Shown here one piece after another: positions 1 through 10,439 of a stretch of 64,000 bases of DNA. A model generated the notes under the pieces. It saw only the letters and a list, made by a program, of their open reading frames with translations. It had not been told where the DNA came from and searched no databases. Every line of letters starts with the position of its first letter. The stretch's first letter is position 1. The position numbers and the translations under genes are program-made. Origin of the DNA: Capra hircus (taxonomy: Eukaryota; Chordata; Mammalia; Artiodactyla; Bovidae); assembly GCF_001704415.2 (NCBI RefSeq), contig NC_030822.1:50895345-50959344 (forward strand), read 5' to 3'.

Positions 1-285
1 TGAACTTCAGTTCAGTTCAGTCGCTCAGTCGTGTCCAATTCTTTGTGACCCCATGAATCGCAGCATGCCAGGCCTCCCCGTCCATCCCCAACTCCCGGAG
101 TTCACTCAGACTCACGTCTATCGAGTTAGTGATGCCATCCAGCCATCTCATCCTCTGTCGTCCCCTTCTCCTCCTGCCCCCAATCCCTCCCAGCATCAGA
201 GTCTTTTCCAATAAGTCAACTCTTCGCACGAGGTGGCCAAAGTATTGGAGTTTCAGCCTCAGCAACTTGCACACCCTTAATTTCA
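1..285 (-). mobile_element. BovB LINE 3' end (5'-truncated)
   Basis: The minus strand encodes the C-terminal tail of the BovB protein, with the landmarks LKLQYFGHLVRRVDLLEKT, RRRRGRQRMRWLDGI and the closing HGVTKNWTRLSD. The copy carries only the last part of the element, as expected from 5' truncation during target-primed reverse transcription. It reaches the window edge at its 3' end. It is close to consensus, so it is fairly young. Confidence 0.9.
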
Positions 286-607
286 TATCTGTCCAGCCCA
301 GAATGGAGAAAGAGTGTTCCAGACCGAGCAGTTACCGTGTGGGCTATGAAAATGCAGGCATCCTCGGGAAAAGGGGCACTGAGCCCTGCTCCTCCTGGCT
401 GAGCTTGCGACCTTTGCACTCACTGGGCTACTTGGGATGAGCTGAATTCCTGTTGGATGGAGATGAGCCTTAATCCTGGCCAGCCATCCCAGTCCAAGAA
501 CTCTATCAGGTTATGAACTTCTCCACTCATTAACTCAGTATTTATTGAGCACCTACTATATGCCAGTAGGCTACTGGGGTATACTGATGGACAAGACAGA
601 CTTGGTC

Positions 608-608
<1 letters not shown>

Positions 609-646
<38 letters not shown>
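609..646. repeat. (TG)19 microsatellite
   Basis: A perfect dinucleotide run directly abuts the 3' end of an antisense Bov-tA SINE, a common birthplace of ruminant microsatellites. It is long enough to be polymorphic. Confidence 0.97.
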
Positions 647-649
<3 letters not shown>

Positions 650-651
<2 letters not shown>

Positions 652-838
652 ACTCGGTCGCTTCAGTTGTGTCCAACTCTGTAACCCTATGGACTGTAGC
701 CTACCGGGCTCTTCTGTCCATGGGACTCTCCAGGCAAGAATACTGGAGTGAGTTGCCATTGCCTCTTCCAGGGGATCTTCCCAACCCAGGGTCTCCCACA
801 TTGCAGGCAGATTCTTTACTGCTGAACTACCAGGAAAG
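650..838 (-). mobile_element. Bov-tA SINE
   Basis: The antisense copy contains the BovB-derived body (GTGTCCAACTCTG, ATGGACTGTAGCC, CAGGCAAGAATACTGGAG) followed by the tRNA-derived head (ATTGCAGGCAGATTCTTTAC). Its 3' end adjoins the TG microsatellite. Confidence 0.93.
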
Positions 839-1609
839 TCCAGACTTGGTCTTTCTATTACGAAATTCGACGTCTGATGGAAAGGTCAGACGTAGAAGAA
901 GGAACTCCTGCTTGAGATGGATGCTACAAAATAGAGAAGACAGGGCGCTGTGAGAGTGTGTGACGGAACTCGGCACAGGGCACGTCAGCAGAAAATGCCT
1001 CGAGGAACTGGCTTTCAAGGAAGACCTCAACGATGAACGGTGCTGGCCCATCAGAGAAAGGAGCAGGAGGGCAGGACAGCGAGCATTTGCATCCTTTGGA
1101 ATCATTTGTTTCTTCCCTCCCTGACTGCCCTGGCTCCCCTTTCTGTAATAATTTAAGCAATTTCAATTACTTATAGCTAATCTCTCTGATAAGCCTCTAG
1201 AAAAATAAACACAGGCTCAGTCTGCTTGACAGTAACATGGACCCAGAGGAGAAAAATTGCCTGCATATATCCATTCTGCCCAAACAAGATAGAGACTGGG
1301 GCACAAAGGAGTTATTTCTGCAGGACTTTGCTACTCTTTGGGAATCCAGGGAGCTGTTAGCTGAACAGCCATGGGCCCTCGATCTAATGGGTCATCCTCT
1401 CCTCTTCTCCAGGAAATATTCCCAACCACAGAGTGCTGTGAATTGAAATGCCCTCAACAGTGTGTAAGATAAAATAAGTTCAGGACTGTAAAGAACCTCA
1501 AAGATCACCTACTATTAATACAACGTCACAGTTTTCAGATGAAAAAACTGAAGCACAAGGAGGAGAGATGGCTTGCCTAGATAAATGCAGTTGAGTGAGG
1601 TGGCTAAAA

Positions 1610-1795
1610 GCTAACTGCTTGGGTTACTACCTTGAGCAACGTAACAAAATTTTATGAGCCTCAGCTTGTTCATCTCTAAAATAGGGATGAAAGAGGGCTC
1701 TCCTAGAGCTGTTGGGTGAGGTTTAAATGAGAAAATAACTGAAAAGCACTTGTTACAGAGTTTAGCATGCAGAAAGTAGGCAATAAATATCAACT
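1610..1795 (+). mobile_element. MIR SINE remnant
   Basis: A diverged copy recognised by the order of weak landmarks: a GAGCCTCAG-type core, ATCTCTAAAATAGGGATGA, then a GGCAATAAATAT end. Confidence 0.6.
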
Positions 1796-2750
1796 TTGAC
1801 TAATAATATGTTGACCACTAGTTAGTAGCGGGGCTGTAACTATATATGATGAGGCTTCCTGTTCATATAACCCTTACCATGCAAGGTAACCCTACAGGTG
1901 CTAATATAACCATTTGGGTGCTGGTGTAATCCTGCCTCTTGCCTTCCAATACCCAGCCAGCACCAAGTTCCTTCTCTCTAGAGTCCCCCAGGGAACAACT
2001 CTGAGATGTTAACCGCCTCTATACATATGGCACAAATGGCATTGTGCCCTCCAGCACAGTGCGGGTGGCAAGGGCCTGGCACTCTAGCCCTACCTGGGGC
2101 AGGAAAATGAAAAGAGGATCACAGCGTCCAGCAAGCCATGCTGCCTGCAATGCTGGGAGCAGCCCAGGTGGCCCACAGACCATAGTTCCCACTTCCAGGG
2201 CCCATTTCCTACTTTTTCTGGACATTTCACGATTCTGACCCTTACCCTGAATCTCTACACTTTTCCTGCCAAGGCGGTGGCTCCCTGCTTTGGCACCAGG
2301 CCCATCTGTGCTCACTGACAATAGATTAGGGTGATTTTATCTTTTCTATTAGGCAGTGATTGTGAATCTCCCTGGGTTCATTAGTAGCTGGATAATCCTC
2401 CCAGATTTATTAGCTCAAACTACACTTCCTCCTTCACCTCCTCTCTTCAGATGGCATCTCTGCTGTCTCAGCGGCAGTCTGGGCTTTGCCCAAAGGCCCT
2501 TAATTCTTCACATCCTTTATCCAAACTCCCATCAGTCTTGCGGAACAATGGTTCCCACAGCCAAACCTGGAGGCCGACTGGAGGACAGAGACTGCTTCTA
2601 GACTGAAGAGCAGGATGAGCACAGTGAATCCATATCTGTCCAGTGCATGCCCGACCTGGAAGCACCAGACAGGACCTCCAGGCCAGCAGCCCACCTGGGC
2701 AAGAGCATGCAAGACGCAGACCCTTGTAGTTATAAGGGAGCTGACAACTT

Positions 2751-2927
2751 TGCTTCCCTTGTGGCTCAGTTGGTAAAGAATCGCCTGCAATGTGGGAGAC
2801 CTGGGTTTGATCCCTGGGTTGGGAAGATCCCCTGGAGAAGGGAAAGGCTACCCACTCCAGTATTCTAGCCTGGAAAATTCTAGCCTGGGTTGCAAAGAGT
2901 TAGACACGACTGAGCAACTTTCACTCA
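2751..2927 (+). mobile_element. Bov-tA SINE, internally deleted
   Basis: Sense orientation: the tRNA-derived head (CTTGTGGCTCAGTTGGTAAAG) is followed by the BovB-derived body. The segment that normally carries the ATGGAC...TAGTCCATGGGG stretch is missing, and the copy ends GAGTTAGACACGACTGAGCAA. Confidence 0.9.
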
Positions 2928-2968
2928 CTCACTGACACCTTTGTAACAAAGTTCTGGTCTCCACGTAT

Positions 2969-3027
2969 AGGGTCAGCACAGAGTCGGACACGACTGAAGC
3001 GACTTAGCAGCAGCAGCAGCAGCAGCC
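2969..3027 (+). mobile_element. BOV-A2 SINE tail with AGC microsatellite
   Basis: Only the 3' end of a BOV-A2 element is present (CAGAGTCGGACACGACTGAA, then GCGACTTAGC). It runs into six AGC/CAG triplets, the usual tail of this family. Confidence 0.85.
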
Positions 3028-3524
3028 TCTAAACAGACATGCCAGGGCTTAGGTTACTAATTGCCCTTCTAGAATACAGGAAAGAGACCTGTGATGATCA
3101 TTAATCATTTAATAATGCAACAGATATGGCTAGCCAATCAGCATTCCCATATCATCTTCTCCCTGGGCACACAGGACATGATGTTTCCCCATCTCCCTTG
3201 TGGTAGGTGCGAGCATGTGGCCAAGTTTCAGCCAATGGATTAAGAGGAGAGATACTATGGGCCACTTCCAGGCCTGGCCCCCCAAACCCTCTTGTGTCTG
3301 ACCCACTGTGTTTTGTCCTTTTCCTGGCCTCTCAGTGGACACATTAGAAGCTGGAAGAAACCTGGGCTTCCAGATGACCTTCTGGAAGGCTGCCCAATGA
3401 TCAGAAATACACCTGGGGGACTTTGAGTGAGAAATAACACGTCTACTGTGTGAAACCATGGAACTGCAGTTGGCATTGCCTACCAGATACAAAGTGTTAT
3501 CCATTGCTGATTTTTCATTTTACC

Positions 3525-3640
3525 AAGATTTCCTGAGATGGATATTATGATTTGCATTTTACATATGGGGAAACTGAGGCCTGCCAAGAGCATCAGGGTG
3601 CACAGTTAGGAAGCTCCCAAACTGAGGGTTTTCACCAAGT
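3525..3640 (-). mobile_element. MIR SINE remnant
   Basis: The antisense MIR core is visible as GCATTTTACATATGGGGAAACTG, followed by the region derived from the packed AGGTCACACAGC motif. Confidence 0.65.
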
Positions 3641-3648
3641 CTGACAGA

Positions 3649-3818
3649 TTTTATACATATTTACCACTATAAAAAAAAAGAGTTTATAAAAAAACAATGA
3701 AGTTTTGATACCGCTATAATGTGGATGAACCTAGAAAATGTTATGCTGAGTGAAATAAGCCAGACACAAATATTACATGATTCCACACAACAATAATATT
3801 GTGACTGTACAATAACTG
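3649..3818 (+). mobile_element. L1M 3' UTR fragment, first copy of a direct repeat
   Basis: An A-rich L1 tail-like stretch is followed by a segment of L1 3' UTR (ATGTGGATGAACCTAGAAAA, GTGAAATAAGCCAGACACAA). The whole 170-bp arrangement recurs at 5313-5489. Confidence 0.75.
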
Positions 3819-3919
3819 ATAAATATAATAAATAAAAACTGGGTTTTTACAGCTTCTTTCTCTCATTAGAAAGCTTTCTAATCAGGATTCCCCACTTCAG
3901 CCATTCATTCTCACTTCTT

Positions 3920-4305
3920 TCAATGGGAAAACTCCAAATAGAAATAAGAAACACATCTGAACACTTCACACCATTAAGATGGCTATTATCACAAAAACAA
4001 AAAATAACAGGCATTGGGAGGATGTGGGGGAACTCAAACCCTCATTCATTACTGGTGGGAATAAAAATGGTATGGCTAGAAAAGACTATGGTGTTTCTCA
4101 AAAATCAAACACAGAATTACCATATGATCCAGCAATTTCACTACCAGATATACACCCAAGAGGATGGAAAGCAGGGACTTGAACAGGTATTTGCATACCT
4201 GTATTCACTGGGACACAATTCGTAATAGCCAAAAGGAAGAAGCAACATTAATGTTCATATTGATGGGTGAAGAGATAAAGTGTGGTATAAACATAAAGTG
4301 GATTA
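3920..4305 (+). mobile_element. L1M 3' region, left part (interrupted by BovB)
   Basis: Typical old L1 3' sequence in sense orientation: CACACCATTAAGATGGCTAT, ATCCAGCAATTTCACTACC, GTGGTATAAACATA. The reading resumes at 4985 with TATTACTCAGTCTTAAAAAG, so the BovB copy between them landed in this L1. Confidence 0.8.
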
Positions 4306-4307
4306 CC

Positions 4308-4984
4308 GTTGTTCTTTCAGTCACTAAGTCATGTCCAGCTCTCCATGACCCCATGGACTGCAGCATGCCAGGCTTCCCTGTCCTTCACCATCTCTCAGAA
4401 TTTGCTCAAACTCATGTCTGTTGAGTCAGTGATGCCATCCAGCCATCTCATCCTCTGACACCCTCTTCTCCTTCTGCTATCAATCTTTCCCAGCATCAGG
4501 GACTTTTCCAATGAGTCGGCTGTCCTCCTTAGATGAGGAAAATACTGGAGTTTCAACCTCAGCATCGGTCCTTACAACGAGTATTCAGGGTTGATTTCCC
4601 TTAAGATTGACTGGTTTGATCTCCTTGCTGTTCAAGGGACTCTGAGGAATCTTCTTCAGCACCATAGTTCGAAGGCATCGATTCTTCGGCGTTACACCTT
4701 CTTTACCATCCAGCTCTCACAACCGTACATGACCACTGGGAAGACCACAGCCTTGACTATACAGACCTTTGTCGGCAGAGTGATGTCTCTGCTTTTCAGC
4801 ACACTGTGTGGGTTTCTCATAGCTTTCCTGACAAGAAGCAATCATCTTCTGATTTCATGGCTGCAGTCACCATCTGCAGTGATTTTGGAGCCCAAGAAGA
4901 GGAAATCTGTCACTGCTTCCACCTTCTCCCCCTCTATCTGCCGTGAAGTAATGGGGCCAGGTGCCATGATCTTAGTTTTCTAAT
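4308..4984 (-). mobile_element. BovB LINE fragment, diverged
   Basis: Antisense BovB covering the 3' end and part of the region after the reverse-transcriptase domain, up to the block that reads TTTCATGGCTGCAGTCACC. It carries many more substitutions than the copies at 41521 and 61547, so it is one of the older BovB insertions here. It interrupts an L1M copy. Confidence 0.9.
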
Positions 4985-5489
4985 GTATTACTCAGTCTTA
5001 AAAAGGAAGGGAATTCTGACACCTAGATGACCCCTGAAGACATTATGCTAGGTGAAATAAGTCAGACACCAAAGGACAAACATTAGAATTCCATTTATAT
5101 GACGCATATAGAAGAGGCAAATTCATAGAGACAGAAAGCAAAATGGTAGCTGCCAGGGGCTGGGATGGGGAGCGGGTAGGGAGTTGCTGTTTAATGGGTT
5201 TAAGGTTTCAGTTTGAGGATGAAAAAAGTTCTGAACATGGATCGGGATGACGGTTACCCAACGATGTAAATATACTCACTGTACTGAATGATATCCTTAA
5301 AAAAAAAGGTGAATTTTATGTGCATTTTCCACTATAAAAAAAAGAGTTTAAAAAAAGGAATGAAGTTCTGATACTTGCTGTAATATGGATGAATGTAGAA
5401 AACGTTATGCTGAATAAAATAAGCCAGACACAAAAGACAAATATTACCTGATTTCACACAATAATAATATTGTGACTGCCAATAACTGA
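4985..5489 (+). mobile_element. L1M 3' UTR, right part, with G-rich tract and second copy of the direct repeat
   Basis: The L1 sequence continues from 4305 (TATTACTCAGTCTTAAAAAG, then AGAGACAGAAAGCAAAATGG). It has five runs of three or more G at 5156-5181 and ends in the L1 tail. From 5313 onward it repeats the arrangement seen at 3649-3818. Confidence 0.8.
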
Positions 5490-5639
5490 ACTGCCTCGTT
5501 CTACTCATTGTCCGGAAATTAATAAAATGGCATTTAGGAGTCACTTTTATAGGCCGTTAGAGGCTGGACAGCAAAATAAATATCTCCTGTTCTTTTTGGT
5601 ACCTGGGAAACACAGAACAGAACTTCCTTTTCTATAATT

Positions 5640-5943
5640 CCATTTATTTATTTATGGCTGTGCTGGGTCTTCATTGCTGATTGGGCTACTGTCTAGTTTC
5701 TGTATTTGGGCTTTTCACTGCAAACGCTTCTCTTGCTGTGAAGCTTGGGCCCATGGGCCTTGGTAGTTGTGGCACGTGGGCTCAGTAGTTGCAGCTCCCA
5801 GGCTCTAGAGCAGGGCCCTTCTGGGGCATGGGCTTAGTTGCTCCACAAACGTGGGATCCTCCCGCACCAGGGATCGAACTTCATTCAATGTGTCTCCTTC
5901 ATTGGCAGGAGGAGTCTTAACCACTGAGCCACCAGGACTTCTT
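5640..5943 (-). mobile_element. CHR/ART2-type tRNA-derived SINE
   Basis: Antisense copy running from the A-rich tail (TATTTATTTATTTATGGCTG) through TCTAGAGCAGGGC and TTAGTTGCTCCAC to the tRNA-like head (CAGGGATCGAACTTC, CTTAACCACTGAGCCACCAG). Confidence 0.88.
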
Positions 5944-5999
5944 AAAATAATACCTTCCCTTAACTAGACTTGTGCTGTGAGTCAGTTTCTGGGTGGCTG

Positions 6000-6170
6000 T
6001 TATCTCCCAGGGCAGGTATTATTGGTGTCCACCAGCAGATGAGGTCACCGAGGTTCAGAGAGACTGAGCAACCTGCGCTGGATCACACAGCTGACGGCTG
6101 GTCAACCTGGAGTCCTTAGTCTTGTCTACTAATGCAAAGGCCTGCCCCTTTGCTCTAACTCTCAAATGCA
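6000..6170 (-). mobile_element. MIR SINE remnant
   Basis: Antisense MIR pattern: CAGATGAGGTCACCGAGGTT, CAGAGAGACTGAGCAACCTG, then GATCACACAGCTGACGG. Confidence 0.7.
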
Positions 6171-6302
6171 AACCTGAGTGCCTGCTGCATCACGGTGGCC
6201 GAATTTAGAGAGATGGGACATGATGGACATCTTTGAGGAATCAGAAAAGAAGTAAATAAGAATTAAAGTCCAGGTGGCATCTATATTTGGGGGGAAGGAC
6301 TA

Positions 6303-6490
6303 AAGCAGAGGTTCCCAAACTCCAGGATCTAATGCCTCAGGTGCAGCTGATGTAATATAATAGAAATAGAGTGCACAGTAAGTGTAATGTGCTTGAATCA
6401 TCCAGAAACCATCCTCCCACCTCCGGTCCATGGAAAAATTGTCTTCCACAAAATCGGTCTCTTGTGCCATAAAGTTAGAGACCACTGGAC
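6303..6490 (+). mobile_element. hAT-Charlie-type nonautonomous DNA transposon (MER1-like)
   Basis: The ends look like imperfect terminal inverted repeats (CAGAGGTTCCCAAACTCC and GTTAGAGACCACTGGAC). The interior contains CTTGAATCATCCAGAAACCA and GTCTTCCACAAAATCGGTC, which I associate with the MER1/Charlie family. The exact subfamily is not determinable by eye. Confidence 0.7.
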
Positions 6491-6944
6491 TTCTGGAGAA
6501 GCACAGAGGCTCACCTATGACCCTCTAGATAAAGCCCCTCCTGCTCTGGTTCAAGACTCCAACAGCAACTGGGCAGAAAGAACGGACTTAAAAATAGTTT
6601 CTTTACTCCTAATAAAGGTCTGTCCTGTCTGAGAGCCAAGGCACTAATGAGAAGTATCCGGAATATTCTCTCACTGACTGATTTTTGAAATGGCTTTGCT
6701 TCTATTTTCTTGGCTATTACTCAGCCATCCTCATTTACACAGTTACTTTTCTGATTTCCTGTTGCAAACTTACCAACTGTGTGAATCCTGTCAATTCCAG
6801 ATTCAAAGAACTCTCTGAGGAAGGTACCCTCCCAAAGCGCATCTCATTCTGTGTTCACCCAAGAAGGACAAAAGCCCTTTGAAAGCTGAAAGTATCGGAG
6901 TGTGACCAAAATACACACTGTCCTGAAAGCATCTAGTATTTGGC

Positions 6945-7135
6945 AATTCATAACACAGTTTTCTTTATCCTCACAACAACCCTGTAAGATTTCATTATCC
7001 CCATTTTACAAATGAGAGACCTGGGGCTCAGAGAGTCACTGTGACTCCCCCCAAGCCACACAGCAATTACAAGGCAGAGTGGGGACTTGACCCAGGTCTC
7101 CCGACTTCATGGGTCAGTGCTTTCTCCACAAGAGT
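6945..7135 (-). mobile_element. MIR SINE remnant
   Basis: Antisense MIR core: CATTATCCCCATTTTACAAA, GAGACCTGGGGCTCAGAGAG, CCAAGCCACACAGC, then TGACCCAGGTCTCCCGACTT. Confidence 0.8.
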
Positions 7136-7235
7136 CATCATCAAAGTCTTTATTAACAGTTCGGAGAAGAAGGAGTGGTGGGACATAGCAGGGGTGATGC
7201 TTTCTTTTTTTACTTTTCTAAACCTTTTTTTGATG

Positions 7236-7272
7236 TGGATCATTTTTTAAAGTCTTTATTGAATTTGTCACA
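7236..7272 (-). mobile_element. CHR-type SINE, left part (interrupted by BovB)
   Basis: The A-rich tail side of an antisense CHR SINE (TTTTTTAAAGTCTTTATTG, AATTTGTCACAA). The element resumes at 7875 with TATTCCTTCTGTTTTATG after the BovB insertion. Confidence 0.75.
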
Positions 7273-7874
7273 AAAAGTGGAAACAGTGACAGGTTTTATT
7301 TTCTTGGGCTCCAAAATCACTGCAGCCATGAAACTAAAAGATGCTTGCTCATTGGAAGAAAACCTATGACAAACCAAGATAGCGTATTAAAAAGCCGAAG
7401 ACATCACTTTGCTGACAAAGGTCTGTATAGTCAAAGCTATGGTTTTTTCAGTAGTCATGTACAGATGTGAGAGTTGGACCATCAAGAAGGCTGAGTGCTG
7501 AAGAATTGATACTTTCGACCTGGGGTTCTGGAGAAGACTCTTGAGAGTCCTTTGGACTGCACAGAGATCAAACTAATCAGTCCTAAAGGAAATCAACCCT
7601 GAATATTCATTGGAAGGACTGATGCTGAAGCTGAAGCTCCAGTATTTTGGCTACCTGATGGGAAGAGCCAACTTATTGGAAAAGACCCTAAGGCTGAGAA
7701 AGATTGAGGGCAAGAAGAGAAGGGGGTTGCAGAGGATGAGATGGTTAGATAGCATCACTGACTCAATGAACACGAATTTGAGCAAACTCTAGGAGATAGT
7801 GTAGGACAGGGAAGCCTGGCACGCTGCAGTCCATGGGGTCAAAAAGAGTTGATGTGACTTAGTGACTAAAGACA
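7273..7874 (+). mobile_element. BovB LINE, 5'-truncated, inserted in a CHR SINE
   Basis: Sense BovB 3' half. It encodes pieces of the region downstream of the reverse transcriptase (AGACTCTTGAGAGTCC, TTGGACTGCA) and the conserved C-terminal block with LKLKLQYFGYLMGRANLLEK at about 7625-7684. Its reading frame is broken by substitutions and indels. It ends in the GACTTAGTGACTAAAGACAA tail. Confidence 0.9.
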
Positions 7875-8006
7875 ATATTCCTTCTGTTTTATGAGGGGTG
7901 TTTTTGGCCACGAAGCATGTGGGATCTTACTTCCCTGAGCAGGGATTGAACCTGCACCACTGCCTTGGAAAGTGAAGTCTTAACCACTGGATGCCAGGGA
8001 AGTCCT
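7875..8006 (-). mobile_element. CHR-type SINE, right part
   Basis: Continues the SINE started at 7236: GCATGTGGGATCTTAC, CAGGGATTGAACCTGCACC and CTTAACCACTGGATGCCAGG form the antisense tRNA-like head. Confidence 0.85.
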
Positions 8007-8021
8007 GTGATGCCTTCTTTT

Positions 8022-8342
8022 TTGTATATAATTTTATGTATTTATATTTGGCTCTGCTGGGTCTTCATCACTGTGTGTGGACTTTTCTCTAATTGCAGTG
8101 AACGGGGGCTACTGCTTAGTTGCAATGCGAAGGCTTCTCCTTGCGATGGCTCCTCTTCTTGCAGAGCATGGGCTTTAGGCACTTGGGCCTCCGTAGTTGT
8201 GGTTCCCGGCCTCTAGAGCACAGGCTCAATAGGCTTAGGCTTAGTTGCTCCACGGCATGTGGGATCTTTCTGGATCAGGGATGGAACCCATGTCTCCTGC
8301 GCTGGCAGGCAGATTCTCGATCACTGAGTCACCGGGGAAGCT
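8022..8342 (-). mobile_element. CHR/ART2-type SINE
   Basis: A full-length-looking antisense copy from the T-rich tail (ATTTTATGTATTTATATTTG) through CCTCTAGAGCACAGGC to a tRNA-like head with GATCACTGAGTCACCGGGG. It lies almost head to tail with the SINE at 7236-8006. Confidence 0.87.
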
Positions 8343-9479
8343 CTGTGATGCTTTCCTAAACATCTCCAGGCCAAGCAACCTCGCCTTAGTCTCATTGTCA
8401 TCCTGGGAATTCATCTTTCAAACGACTAGCCTCTTTCCATCTGCAAAAACACTTCTGTGAGTCCTAGCTGCCCCACTCCCTCCTCTTTGTCTACCCCGTC
8501 GGCCTAACGGGGGCAAGCTGGCCCAAGGCAGGTGGCCCCTGGCCTGCCTTCTCCCCCTCCTCCCCTCTGCTTCCCAGGCTCCCCAAATGGAACACAGATG
8601 GAGTTTAATCTGTCCTTATTCTTCTGCCAACTCGCTGGGCTCCCCCAAATGCCTCCTTACTTCAGGCAAATGCTTTTGCATCACTCTGGGAATAGTCTAA
8701 TCCTTTTCTTCCCTTTTCCATGTTAATGCCCTGATTTACAGCAGCAGTGTGAGACAGAAAAAAATAAATTAAATAAACACGGCAACAAAGCAGTTCCTTC
8801 TGCTTTATATTCTGAGGGGCAGTGACTGGGAGGGGGCATGCAGGGGACTTCTGGGGTGCTGGCAATATTCTATTTCTGGATCTGGGTGTTGCTGACACAA
8901 GTGTGCTCACCTGGAGAACGTTCGTTCAGCTGCTCACATATGATCTTTGTGGCCTTCCTTCTGTAGGTTAGACCTCAGTTAAAAATTCCAGCAATGGAAC
9001 AGGCAGGTCTGTGGTGGGGGCGCACGAGGCAACAGGCCGCTGAATGACTTTTTGGCAAGCCTGCTGTGGAGGGAGTCCCTACACCAGAAGAGAAGCTACA
9101 CATGATTCTTCAAGGGGGCTTTCAACTCTGACTGCAAAGACCTCTAGGATGCTTCAGGGCGAACAATGCCACAGAACCCCCAAGAAAGGGCTGTTCACAA
9201 AACTTCCTCTAGAGATGAACAGGGGTGGCAGGATCCCAGCTTGTCTTTTGGGGCAGCCCTCTCCTCGCCTTTGCAGGACATTTCAGGAGACCTGGCCCTG
9301 GCCCCTAAACCCCAGAAGGGACACTGCATGACCCCTAATTTTACACTACCACCTGTGTTGGCCAAGAGAGTCTTAACTCCCAGGTGACCTTTTCCATTTT
9401 CAGATTCGAGTCAACTCTACAAGGTTGAATTCTGCTTCCTAAACACATCAAGGCTGTTGTGGTTCACTGACACCTGTGT

Positions 9480-9660
9480 GTGTGCTAAGTCGCTTCGGCC
9501 GTGTCTGGCTCTTGGCGACCCCATGGACTGTAGCCCCCCAGGCTCCTCTGTCCATGGGATTCTCCAGGTAAGAATACTGGAGTAGGTTGCGGTGTCCTCC
9601 TTCAGGGGATCTTCCAGATCCAAGGATGGAACCCACATCTCTTATGTCTCCTGCATTGGC
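9480..9660 (-). mobile_element. Bov-tA SINE
   Basis: An antisense body (GTGCTAAGTCGCTTCGGCCG, TTCTCCAGGTAAGAATACTG) with a partial tRNA head ending CTCCTGCATTGGCATT. The head end abuts an inverted repeat that starts at 9663. Confidence 0.9.
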
Positions 9661-9662
9661 AT

Positions 9663-9923
9663 TGGGAATAAGGAACAGCATATTCACATATCTGGAGATC
9701 TGAGTCCCTCCTAACATATGGACTGCTCCAGGAATGGGTGAGCCAGCTCATTATTACTCATTCAATGTTACCTGCCTTACATCCTTTAAGAAGGTCACTT
9801 TCGCAAATGGCTATAAGCAGAAAAATGAGCCATTATAAACTGGCACACCCATTCCTGGAGCAGTCCACATGTGTGAAGGGACTCAGATCTCCAGGTATGT
9901 GAGCATGCTGTTCCTTATTCCCA
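9663..9923. repeat. Inverted repeat, ~100-bp arms with 61-bp spacer
   Basis: The left arm 9663-9762 matches the reverse complement of the right arm 9824-9923 at about 87 of 100 positions by hand alignment without gaps. The strongest stretches are TGGGAATAAGGAACAGCAT, TGGAGATCTGAGTCCC and GGACTGCTCCAGGAATGGGT. The arms do not resemble any ruminant repeat I recognise. Confidence 0.9.
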
Positions 9924-9949
9924 AATGTTATTCTGCTCTTTGTTTATCT

Positions 9950-10195
9950 AGGAAAAAAGTCTACTGGTCTTTGAGGATGTAGCTTAAAGTCTCTTTCTTC
10001 TGTGAAGCATTTCCTACCTGCCCCGGGCAGAGCAAGTAGCCCCTGCTCTAGGGTCTAAAGCATTTTGTGTCCACATCTCATGGAATTTGCCACTTCGCAA
10101 TATGACAGTTTGCAATAGGTTTTTGCTGGCCCAGCTTGGTTTCTTATTCCCATTTTAATTTCTAATGCCTGGCTCAGTGCCTGTTACATCAGAAG
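9950..10195 (+). mobile_element. L2 LINE 3' end remnant
   Basis: Diverged L2-like 3' sequence (GAAGCATTTCCTACCTGCCC, then a CTGGCTCAGTGCCTGTTACA end). It is split by the SINE that follows. Confidence 0.55.
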
Positions 10196-10207
10196 TATGT
10201 CTGGATA

Positions 10208-10399
10208 CGGACTTCCCAGAATTTGCTGCCAATGCAAGGGACATAGGTTCGATCCCTGGTCCGGGAAAATTCCACAACCAAGCCTGTGTGCCACAACTAC
10301 TGAAGCCCGAGTGCCCAAGAGCCCATCCGCTCACCACCAACTAGAGAAAGTCCCTGCAGGAACGAAGACTCAGCACACTTCAAAAAACATTTAAAAATG
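10208..10399 (+). mobile_element. CHR/ART2-type SINE with target-site duplication
   Basis: Sense SINE with a tRNA-like box (GGTTCGATCCCTGGTCCGGG) and an ART2 body (CAACTAGAGAAAGTCCC). It is flanked by TATGTCTGGATA at 10196-10207 and TATATCTGGATA at 10400-10411, a 12-bp duplication with one mismatch. Confidence 0.9.
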
Positions 10400-10439
10400 T
10401 ATATCTGGATAAAGGGGCTACTTAAATGATTTGGATATC

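Noticed and set aside
545..953. Val-Cys repeat frames on both strands
   Set aside because: They are translation of the TG microsatellite and the adjacent Bov-tA.
10208..10280. tRNA-like box B (GGTTCGATCCC) suggesting a tRNA gene; similar boxes in many SINEs
   Set aside because: The sequences are SINE heads: they lack a complete cloverleaf and are followed by SINE bodies and A-rich tails.
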